DNA of 64,000 bases from Dendrophyllia cribrosa. Taxonomy: Eukaryota; Cnidaria; Anthozoa; Scleractinia; Dendrophylliidae. The position numbers were made by a program, and so were the translations under genes. The stretch is from contig JAJLRJ010000005.1 in the NCBI GenBank assembly GCA_024195265.1, positions 14,575,036 to 14,639,035 on the forward strand, given 5' to 3'. The notes under the pieces were generated by a model. The model ran no database searches. It had not been told where the DNA came from and was given only the letters and a program-made list of their open reading frames with translations. Shown here one piece after another: positions 55,797-64,000 of the stretch (its first letter is position 1; each line of letters begins with the position of its first letter).

Positions 55797-55837
55797 GTAC
55801 AATATTTCAGCTGGCCAGACCAGCCTTCTTCAGGTAC
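55797..55837 (-). ncRNA. Hammerhead-like motif
   Basis: Minus strand: GTAC, CTGAAGA, hairpin AGGCTGG-TCT-GGCCAGCT, GAAATATT, GTAC. GTAC/GTAC gives a 4-bp stem I. All core strings are intact. Confidence 0.5.
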
Positions 55838-55887
55838 ATAAGCTTGTGCGTGCGTCGTTACGTCGCACATGTAAGCCGGGATAAGGC

Positions 55888-56295
55888 CCGGGGGGGGGGG
55901 GGGGGGGGGGGGGTACTACCTGAAAATTTGGGTGGGGGTGTGCGGCACGCTTCTTAAAACTCTTACCATTTCAGACCAAAATATGCGATTTTCCCTACCC
56001 TATTTCAGACCTGACCCAAAATTCGATACCCTATTTCTGACCAGGAAGTGCTTACGTTTGCGTAAACATTTGAGAAGGGCTTCTTATTCCCGATGTTAAT
56101 CAAACCGCATTTCTCAAAGGATTTAAAAAGTAGCTTCTTCTAAAAAACCATACCCAATTCCAGACCGGAGTGCGCAAACCATACCCTATTTCAGGCCAAA
56201 ACGGCTTGAAAACCTTACCCTTACGGCCACACATACCTATATAACTTATATAAGGGAGTACACCCCCCTCCCCCCCCCCCCCCCCCCCCCCCGAG
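55888..56295. mobile_element. G/C-homopolymer-ended element, 408 bp, exact 8-bp duplication
   Basis: The left end is CCGGGG with a G run (to about 55912) then GTACTACC. The right end is GGGAGTACACCCCCC, a C run and CCGAG. The flanks are GATAAGGC (55880-55887) and GATAAGGC (56296-56303). The interior repeats words around TACCCTATTTCAGACCAAAA, unlike the interior of 4715 or 35002. Confidence 0.85.
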
Positions 56296-56303
56296 GATAA
56301 GGC

Positions 56304-56756
56304 TAGCATTAGCACAAGCGCAGCAACATTAACATGTCTGCGCCACATAACACCTCTACACCCGTCATGTTGGATTGAAATTTGGCGCCAAGAGGAGCGC
56401 AGCGGCACCAAAATTGCCACCGCGCCTGCGTATGTCACTTTAAGCTTATCCTTATTGCACGTGCAAATATCCTTGAGCTTAACCTTACGTTTATGCTTAT
56501 GCTTGCGTCGTACGTGTAATCCCGCCTTACAACAATCGCAACCAGTTAAATAGAACTCGAGGCAATAAAAAGCAGCCGTACTGACTTTCACGACTGGATT
56601 GATTCCTAAACTGTTTGGAAAATCAGCCTAATTGCTATGCTTTAAAGTATAAAAAGAAATAACTTAAAAAGAAAATTTAACAACAAATAAAGGAATGATC
56701 CCTACATTATTCAAGCGTCACATGGTGACTACATAAATATCTAATTTACACGGAGA

Positions 56757-56758
<2 letters not shown>
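56304..56758. other. No assignable feature
   Basis: Contains the complementary half of the ACGCAAGCATAAG words and short frames only. Confidence 0.4.

Positions 56759-56797
<39 letters not shown>
56759..56797. repeat. (AT)n microsatellite
   Basis: About 19 AT units. Confidence 0.95.
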
Positions 56798-56801
<4 letters not shown>

Positions 56802-56815
56802 TCGTGTTATTAACA

Positions 56816-57115
56816 ACTAGATCATGAGCTCGCGATTTCTATCGCATGATAGTCGGAATCAACTATCACGCGATAGAAATCAAGAGCGAATAATCCAATT
56901 CACGGTTTTAGTATAAATCTACTAGACGTTCAAAACTTAACAACAAATACTCTCCACAGAAACTTCGAAAACGCGAAAAAGCGGTCGCCATTAGGCTACT
57001 CACTCTACGTCTACTCTCTTTCTACAACAGATCATAGAGAGTAGCGTACCTAATAAGAGAACAGCATTCGTGATATAACGCTAGTAGATTTATACTAAAA
57101 CAGAATAGATAGTGA
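56816..57115 (-). mobile_element. TIR-type element with TTTCTATCGCGTGATAG, copy 2
   Basis: Inverted relative to 50085-50345, with the same internal blocks. The left end has both hairpin arms (GATTTCTATCGCATGATAG and CTATCACGCGATAGAAATC). Confidence 0.65.
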
Positions 57116-57572
57116 GTAGCATTCGTGATAAAACGCTAGAAGATTTATACTAAATATATAAATATGTATGTGACTATGCATGGGTATGACTGAGAAAATG
57201 CGCCATCTGATTGGCTTCCTCGTATCATCAGGGCTAACAGCTCATATACTATAAATAGAAAAACTAACCAAGTAGGTGATGAAAATAAATACAGTTGTAA
57301 TTCTTCCCACCGAAATGTTTTTCTTGGCTAAAAAATGAAGGTTTTTAAAGTCCAAGAGTTGTCTATATATCGAATCTGTTATAGTTCTATTAAATTTCGC
57401 CGTACATTAGTTCATATACCTAACTCGATATTGCATACGCCCCATAGGTTAGGAAAATGGTGCGGAATATAAATATTTAATTAAAAAGGACTTCATAATT
57501 AACTCGTTGTCTTTTCTTTCAGCGTTTGGGCTAATAATTAGTAGCGCTAATTTCAATTCTAATACCTGTCCT

Positions 57573-57888
<316 letters not shown>

Positions 57889-57970
57889 GAAAAAGCCAAG
57901 AAGATGCAGCAGGTAGTAAGTAGTCTTTCTCTTTCCACTTTCCGCAAGAGCCGGACAAGCTTGAGACGTT

Positions 57971-58432
57971 TCACGATTTGTAAACATATGCAACGGTTAT
58001 TCTTCGTTGCTTCCATCTCCAAATACTCACTCCACTCTCAGGGTCGCAACCATCTCTAACCAGAACTCTAAACGCGTACCTTACAGGGTGACAGAAATGA
58101 CCGCAGTCCGGACAAACGGCCCGTGTGAGCTTTGAGGGGATCTCATTCGGTCGTAGTTTAGTATCCCTCCATTCCCATGGACATGCGGATGATCCCGGTA
58201 TTCTTGAACCGGAAGTGACGTCCCGGCGTTTCCGTGGCGTTATGTTAAAAACTTCCTGATAGTTAATTTTAGATTGTCTTCTTACATAAGCGTCTTCTAC
58301 AATCATGAAGTTTTGGGTTATTCGCTCCAGAGCTTGTCGTGGCTGTACCGTTTTCTTGCATGGATGTGGAAGCGGAGATGCCAAGACTTTTATAAGAGAA
58401 GCGCATAACATGATGAACAAAACGGAGTAAAT
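57971..58432 (-). CDS. IL-17-like secreted cytokine, gene 2 (main exon)
   Basis: The exon begins at a strong acceptor (TTTTCTCCCCAG, AG at 58434-58433) and runs to TGA 57973-57971, encoding about 153 residues. It opens inside the signal peptide (IYSVLFIMLCASLIKVLAS), so the start codon is probably in an upstream exon; an internal ATG (58411) would give only a short leader. A pro-region with NIT glycosylation and a furin-type RKRR site is followed by the IL-17 core: CPWEW, AVCPDCGHFCHPVRY, FRVLVRDGCD, IWRWKQRRITVAYVY. The Cys pattern matches gene 1 in all six positions. Intron position (in the leader) also matches gene 1. IL-17 receptors would be the partners, by family knowledge. Confidence 0.85.
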   Translation of the reverse strand: MYSVLFIMLCASLIKVLASPLPHPCKKTVQPRQALERITQNFMIVEDAYVRRQSKINYQEVFNITPRKRRDVTSGSRIPGSSACPWEWRDTKLRPNEIPSKLTRAVCPDCGHFCHPVRYAFRVLVRDGCDPESGVSIWRWKQRRITVAYVYKS

Positions 58433-58460
58433 CTGGGGAGAAAACACATATGGAGAATTT
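58433..58460 (-). promoter_or_regulatory. 3' splice site before IL-17 gene 2 exon
   Basis: ATATGTGTTTTCTCCCCAG on the minus strand, a textbook polypyrimidine tract and CAG. The donor exon was not identified. Confidence 0.65.
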
Positions 58461-58471
58461 ACATTTTTAGT

Positions 58472-58503
58472 AGACGTGAGACGTGAGACATGAGACGTGA
58501 GTT
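58472..58503. repeat. (ACGTGAG)n short tandem repeat
   Basis: About four 7-base units with one variant (ACATGAG), just upstream of the IL-17 gene 2 exon. Confidence 0.85.
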
Positions 58504-59555
58504 ACTAGTAATAGAATATATTAAAGTGCTGTATATTGCGCTGTTAAAATACAATTAGTTATCACACTATTATAAAGCAAAAGAATGATCGCGGAATCGT
58601 CCCGTGATGCGCTATATTGCACGAAATTAACAGGGATTCGGTCGGAAACAATTCCATTGATTCACGGATCCGAGTTTTCAAGCTGCCCAGTTAATCATGA
58701 AACTACAGATATACAACAAGCATTAATGGCATATCTGAGAGGTTTCGAAGAGTTTTTGTCCTTGATTTGTGCCGCAACAAGAAGCCGACAGAAGACAAGA
58801 AGTTATTTTTAGGGCTCCATTTCAATGTGAACTCCCGTTCAACTACGTGCGGGGCTTCGTAGTATTTTTGGTTTGTTTTCAAACTATTTCCATTATGTCA
58901 GTTGAATGTGACAAAGATACCCAGTGTAGCGTGTCGGCCGGGCAATTTAGAATATGTATAAGATAAATTTGTTTTGAAACGCGTACTTAGTTTGGATTAT
59001 TACTCATGCACGACAAATCAAACTTGTGAATTTTCGTTGGCTCTTATCGGCCGAACAAATCACAATTTTTAAGAGAAACTCTTGAATTTTCGAACTCTCT
59101 TCCGGACAAAATTAAAATTTCAAAAGGAACCTAACAATTAAATATATATTCCATGCTTTTTCAATAAAAGTTACAGAAATACCACTAAATAGATGTTATG
59201 TACTGCCACCGGTATATTGTTCAGTTAGCCTTGGGCGCCTAGCCTTTTCTGCTTCGGCATAGTGCTGGGACAGAGCCTAACCCAAGATTCAGATCAACTC
59301 AGCGGCAAAAACAAATTTTCCCTTAACCACAGCTAAAAATTAATATAATATAAACGAAGCAATTTTTTTTAATTTGCCGGGTAGGTAGTGACAAAGAACT
59401 TGCTCAGATATCTTATCACGCCGATTACTGGGAATTCATATTAAAAATAACAAATCCACCGAAGATTGAAATCGGTTTTTTACATAAACCTTACGTCAGT
59501 TGAAAATAATAAAAATAAAAAATTGTCACTAGCTTGAAAACTTCACCAAACTTAC
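58504..59555. other. Upstream of IL-17 gene 2; nothing assigned
   Basis: Should contain intron, and possibly the 5' exon, of IL-17 gene 2. No convincing start codon plus donor could be picked by eye. Confidence 0.4.
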
Positions 59556-59718
59556 CGTGGATAATTCCGTCAACTTCATCTGTGTAGCTCAAGCAAGCGG
59601 TCTGTGCTAAAGACTTGCTGCGTTGCGGCAGTGATTCGATTAATGTCGTTAACTGATGTTCGGCAGTGAAGACCCATGCTTTTATGTCACTTTTATATGG
59701 TCTCCGTGACAGTGATTC
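59556..59718 (-). CDS. Candidate internal exon (163 bp), unknown protein
   Basis: Minus strand: acceptor CCTTTTTCTTTTTAAG then GAATC; donor CCACG then GTAAGT. Only one of three frames is open through it (ESLSRRPYKSDIKAW... to ...DEVDGIIHG). I do not recognise the protein. It could be an upstream exon of IL-17 gene 2, part of another gene, or chance. Confidence 0.3.
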
Positions 59719-60437
59719 CTTAAAAAGAAAAAAGGCGTATTCACTACAGGGAAATCCCGCTTCGATTACTTGAAAGCTAAAATGGGAGTCATGTGACATG
59801 ACGAAATATAGCGAGAGATAAAATAGCGCGTGGGAAGTTATTGATTTAATATGAAGGTTAACTTTTTCCTCTTTCGACATTTATTTTAATTTTAAGCCGA
59901 TATGAGTGGAACATTTAAATAAATTTCTATAACGTTTCTACTTTTGCAGTTTTATTTCGCTATTTTCTGAATAGCGAAAAGTCAGCGGTGAAGAGCCTGT
60001 ATCAGCATCGATTCATATCGTTTAAGTGCCTTTGTTTGTGACTATCAGTGGAACAATTAGGATGGAACGCCATTGTTTAATTTTAAAAAGTTTACGAAAG
60101 TAATTGTCACGCAAAAATGCACTCAGCATCGCAGGGGAAAAATACTGAGTTTCGAAAGTGCGCTCGAATCTTTCTCGTTCTTCGCAGAGATTTATTTTGT
60201 TGGACACTGTTTTAGGACTGAAAATAAAACATAGTGCAATTAAACTGGGTTTTAGGATGTTTAGCTTGAAATCACCAGTGTTATATCTCTGACCCGTGCG
60301 CCGGGAAGAAACGCGAAATTTCGGTTCTCTCGATAGACTAATATGGCTGTAAATTTTCTAGGGGTCAATTCCCAAAAAGTATGAAATAGCTTTTTTTAGA
60401 TTTAAGATTGTAATCTGCCTCAAGCTAACATATTACG
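59719..60437. other. No assignable feature
   Basis: Short frames only. Confidence 0.4.
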
Positions 60438-60479
60438 GTGGAATTCATTTTTGCGATGTGGTATTTTATTTTTGTTCAC

Positions 60480-61250
60480 CCGAGCATTTTTATGTGTAAT
60501 CGGGACACAGTCGAGCTTCAAACACTTCGTCGAGTCCTGTTGAAAATATACAGCTCTTCGATTGTGCGTGACTCGCAAAATCGGTTGGGAATTTTCCCCC
60601 TCTCATTATCAAAGCACACCCTAAATTTACAACTAACTCTACGCTCGGATCAGAGGCTGAAAAAAAGAGAAATCATCATTATAGTTTCTTTTCAAGTTGT
60701 CTCATTTCCTTTGGATTTCTATAAAATATCTTTATATTTGAACCACACAGCAAAAAGTGAGCGATCACATACATTTGCTTGTTATTACTACGACGAAATA
60801 CAGGAACTGACTAAATGCAAAGCAATGCGGAAATAGAAGACCCATAGAAGTACAATGTCACACGAATGGCGTTACACTTTAAGATAATACGTGACACGCC
60901 TTTCAGTTCGTGTCAACTCTTCGATGATGGTATCGAAATCTGCCGGATTAAGCTGAATAGCTATTCTCCTGTAGTTTTTTTAGAAGATCTTCCTGATCGT
61001 AAAAGGTGAAGTCTTTCATCTCTATTTTTGCAAGCAGTATTGGCAAGGTCCAGCACATTTCCGCGTGTATAATTTTAATTTGAGCTTTGAGCTGTTAGGT
61101 TTTAAATGCAGACGAAAAACTCCACTAATTTAATAATTTAAACAAAGCGGCTCTGCGCACAATCCTCTGCCATTACAAACTTATACATTAACACGTATGT
61201 TGTGGACCTTTGTACAATCATGGGTTCCTATTTGATCGCATACATTTATT
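60480..61250. repeat. Diverged tandem duplication, unit A
   Basis: Colinear with 61720-62415. Shared blocks include GTTGAAAATATACAGCTCTTC, GCCGGATTAAGCTGAAT, AGAAGATCTTCCTGATC and AAAGCGGCTCTGCG. A frame of 132 codons in unit A is only partly kept in unit B, so coding is doubtful. Confidence 0.75.
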
Positions 61251-61259
61251 TACTCGCCC

Positions 61260-61598
61260 CACAGGACGAAATAACGACTTTAAGTGCAAGTAAAGGTTCA
61301 TTAAAGAAAACTTAAAGAACAATTTCGACTATCTTTAAGTGCACCGTAAATTACTTAAATAAGCCTTTACTTGACAACACTTAAAGCTAGTAATGAACAA
61401 TTTAAGTTGCCTTTAAGGGTCTTTAAGTTGTTGAAAAGTTGAATTAAAGATAACGTAAAGGTTCTTAAACACATTAAAGATACTTACTTACTTTAATACA
61501 TTTAAGAGTATTTACGTCTCAACTTAAAGATTTTCGATACCTTTAAGTAAAATTTAATTTTCTCTTAAAGATTAGTAAATTCATTATTTCGTCCTGTG
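61260..61598. mobile_element. CACTA-like element with ACTTAAAG word array, 339 bp
   Basis: Termini CACAGGACGAAATAACGA and TCATTATTTCGTCCTGTG are inverted. CCC flanks both sides (61257-61259, 61599-61601), which fits a 3-bp duplication. The interior is filled with CTTTAAGT/ACTTAAAG words in both orientations. Terminal bases resemble the element at 19994-20676 (CACWGGACGAAA). Confidence 0.7.
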
Positions 61599-61719
61599 CC
61601 CCTTTTCAAGCCAATTTGCCACTAACATTAACCCTAACCACAAAGACTGAAGTACTGTATTGCGTTACACATCTTTATAGAATTTGGATCAGCGATCAAC
61701 GTTTTCCCGGAACATTTAC

Positions 61720-62415
61720 GAACATTTTAATGCGAAATCGGGATAGGGCCGAGCTTCAATCACATCGTCGAGTTGTGTTGAAAATATACAGCTCTTCAAC
61801 TGTGCCTGACTTGCAATACTGGGATTTTTCCCTTCTCACGAGTGATATATGATTATCAAAGCAGAAAAAAAAAAAACAAGAAAACAAGCTATTTATACAG
61901 CTCCCTACGCTTGGATCAGGACTCGAGTTTATTCTTTTTATGTTGTAAAAGAAAACAGTTTTTTAAGGTCCTCTTATTTCCTTTGCATTTCTATCACAAC
62001 GTTGCTTGTTATGAATACGACGAAACAGAGGAAGTGACTATCACTAAGCAATGAGGAAATAGAATGATAATGATTACAGGTATGGCGTTACATTTTACAT
62101 GTAATAGACTAGTTTGTGTCAGCACCGACTTCGATGATGGTAATGTAAATCCGCCGGATTAAGCTGAATCTCTATTCCTCCTGTAGTTTTTCCAGAAGAT
62201 CTTCCTGATCATAAAGAAGTAATGACAACTAGTTCTGCCTCAGTCTCGAGAGCGAAGTCTTTAATCTATTTCTGCATGCAGTATTAAAAGTATAAAAGCG
62301 GCTCTGCGTACAGTCCTCCGCCAAATATAAATTAACTCACATGAAGGTGCATGTTGTGGCTTTTTGTACAATGGCAATACTAACGGATCGGTTCCAATTT
62401 GATCTCATACATTTA
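61720..62415. repeat. Diverged tandem duplication, unit B
   Basis: Second copy of unit A, with the CACTA-like element between them. A 113-codon frame (ATG 62341) starts in its last block but has no recognisable domain. Confidence 0.75.
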
Positions 62416-62713
62416 TCCATACAAAGGAAATTGTTCAGTGAAACATTACTGTCACTGCAGTGTCACTCCTTTGAGATTTCACATGTACTTAGAACAATTA
62501 GTGCGGCAAAACTCTTGTTGACAGCCGTTTGTTTTATAACTTTTCGAAACTTTTACTGTCATGCCTGTCTGTTTTACAAGGTTATAATAGGTAAGGATTT
62601 GGATCCGCTACAGGTAAGGGGAAGATCGGATGTTGGTCACTTGGGGTATCCACAAACGGTAGGAAAAGAGAGAGTCCTTTAACTGTTGATTATACAAAGT
62701 CACCCATTGCGGC

Positions 62714-62805
62714 ATGCTCTTGATTTCTATCGCGTGATAGGATTCGTGCTTCGCCTTCATCGACTATCACGCGATAGAAATCTCGAGCTCATAATCCAAT
62801 TATTA
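62714..62805. mobile_element. Hairpin derivative of the TTTCTATCGCGTGATAG family
   Basis: GATTTCTATCGCGTGATAG and CTATCACGCGATAGAAATC flank a 25-base loop, followed by GAGCTCATAATCCAATT as in copies 1 and 2. Confidence 0.75.
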
Positions 62806-62964
62806 AAATAAAGGTGCAGTTTTAAAGCTAAATATTCGCGAAAGTTAGCTATATTTCACTGACTAAAGGATTAAGTTCGTTCCGCGCTTCACCCATACGG
62901 CGACCACCCACGAGCAAAGAGCAATTATCAGTGAGAATTATAAAATATGTTCACAAAACCCCGA

Positions 62965-63375
62965 CCATGCACGTTTCTTGCTTGCCACATCTATCACGAA
63001 CAGTTATTGCAAGAACGATTCAGCTTCTTCGAAGGCCGGTAGATGCTATTCAGTTGTGGACTCGGGATCAAGTTATCTTAAATGTTCCGGAAAAACGTTG
63101 ATCAAAGCCGTGCACGTTTCTTGCTTGGCACAGTTACCATGAACAGTTATTACAAGAACGATTCAGCTTCTTCGAAGGCCCGGTAGACGTTATTGTGGAT
63201 CAAGTTATCGTTAATATTCAGGGAAAACGTTGTTCAAAGCCGTGCACGTTTCTTGCTTGGCACAGTTACCATGAACAGTTAATACAAGAACGATTCAGCT
63301 TCTTCGAAGGCCGGTAGATGTAATTGAGGATCCAGTAATCCTATTAAAACGTTCCGGAAGGACGTTGATCAAAGG
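62965..63375. repeat. Minisatellite, three units of ~132-144 bp
   Basis: Each unit has GCACGTTTCTTGCTTG, ACGATTCAGCTTCTTCGAAG, GGCCGGTAGA and TTCCGGAAAAACGTTG in order. Starts are at about 62967, 63111 and 63243. Non-coding. Confidence 0.9.
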
Positions 63376-63644
63376 CGTGTATATAATCGTATTTTTATGT
63401 CCTTTTCGTGTAACGCAACACATATTGTATACTTTGTACAGAATCACGGCCTTTGTTAGATAATAAGTAGCTTGGCTTGGCGGGAAAAGGCTTGAAAGTG
63501 AAGCTTGTGAAAGTGGTTTTAGAAATTATCCGAAGTGCCTACTTTGGGCCATTCGAATTCGGAGAGGAGTGGAGTATGAGAGTGAAACTAAAACCAGGAT
63601 AAAATGATCGCACCCATAAAACGGCTGAAACACCGGCTTAAAAG

Positions 63645-64000
63645 GAAACTGTTCCAGCTGAAATATCGTGTTTTCATGATTATGGCCAGGAGCTTGGTTT
63701 AAGCTTACTTTTTTATCTTGAAATTGGAAGAAACCTTCTCCAAAAGTGATAGAAGCATAGAAATATGAACTAAACAGACAAAATAACGGCTAGATAAGTC
63801 AAAATTTCACAAGAATGGCAAGTTTGATTTAATTATTGACAAGCGGTCAATAAATCAAATTTCATGAACTGTAATCCACTTCAATCCTTGCAATCCCGCG
63901 CTTTATCACCAAACTACTGCTTTTCTTTTGCTCTACAGAATCTTTTTATCCAACTAAGTTATATTTTTGGTGGCATTGGGCGATATAACGTGGAAATAAG
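63645..64000. repeat. Segment paralogous to 19700-20740 (empty site for CACTA-like element)
   Basis: Colinear match to the sequence flanking the element at 19994-20676. The join TTTTGCTCTACAGAATC (about 63927-63943) corresponds to the insertion point. It runs to the window edge. Confidence 0.65.

Noticed and set aside
62341..62682. 113-codon frame starting in duplication unit B
   Set aside because: The corresponding frame is not kept in unit A and no domain is visible.

Overview
This window looks like nuclear DNA of a non-bilaterian animal, most likely an anthozoan cnidarian and probably a stony coral. I infer this from three things: the AT-rich, intron-type gene architecture with strong polypyrimidine/AG splice acceptors; a very dense load of Penelope-like elements (PLEs), LINEs, tRNA-derived SINEs, Helitron-like and TIR elements; and short secreted IL-17-type cytokine genes together with small TAZ zinc-finger genes. 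Nothing prokaryotic is present. There is one 500-base assembly gap (30938-31437).

Only four host genes can be supported. Two, on the minus strand, encode secreted IL-17-like cytokines (19042-19482 and 57971-58432), each with a splice acceptor next to the signal-peptide coding region. Two, on the plus strand, encode paralogous TAZ zinc-finger proteins (32919-34016 and 48758-49927). Each TAZ gene has its whole coding region in one exon that begins just after a splice acceptor, and the two share an unrecognised C-terminal block of about 45 residues. A possible extra exon lies at 59556-59718 (minus).

Region by region. 1-6.7 kb: MITEs, PLE tails, a G/C-ended element and a tRNA-Ser-derived SINE. 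7.1-10.3 kb: four serial copies of a Helitron-like element. 10.7-13.5 kb: an 84-bp satellite split by a LINE 3' end and a long TIR element. 14.5-16.7 kb: a PLE with reverse transcriptase and GIY-YIG domains, frameshifted once and followed by a hammerhead-like motif. 17-21.3 kb: MITEs, IL-17 gene 1 and a CACTA-like element. 21.3-30 kb: mostly unassignable sequence with a few relics. 31-36 kb: the gap, PLE relics, TAZ gene 1 and a G/C-ended element with an 8-bp target duplication. 36-47 kb: unassignable stretches, a ribozyme-bearing fold-back (44.2-45 kb) and a LINE with a 14-bp target duplication. 47.3-48.1 kb: a nested palindromic element. 48.1-50 kb: TAZ gene 2. 50-57 kb: nested TIR, fold-back and tRNA-like sequences. 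57.5-64 kb: a 316-bp trinucleotide array, IL-17 gene 2, a tandem duplication, a second CACTA-like element, a minisatellite and a segment paralogous to the one beside IL-17 gene 1.

The strongest non-gene signal is a recurring module: CTGANGA, a hairpin, then GAAA followed by a self-complementary ATAT or ACGT. It occurs about ten times, mostly in fragments that look like PLE 3' tails, and the flanks of most copies can pair as stem I of a hammerhead ribozyme. A second theme is several TIR families, one ending in homopolymeric G/C runs and another CACTA-like, whose interiors are filled with short repeated words. All homology statements come from recognising motifs by eye; no database search was run.
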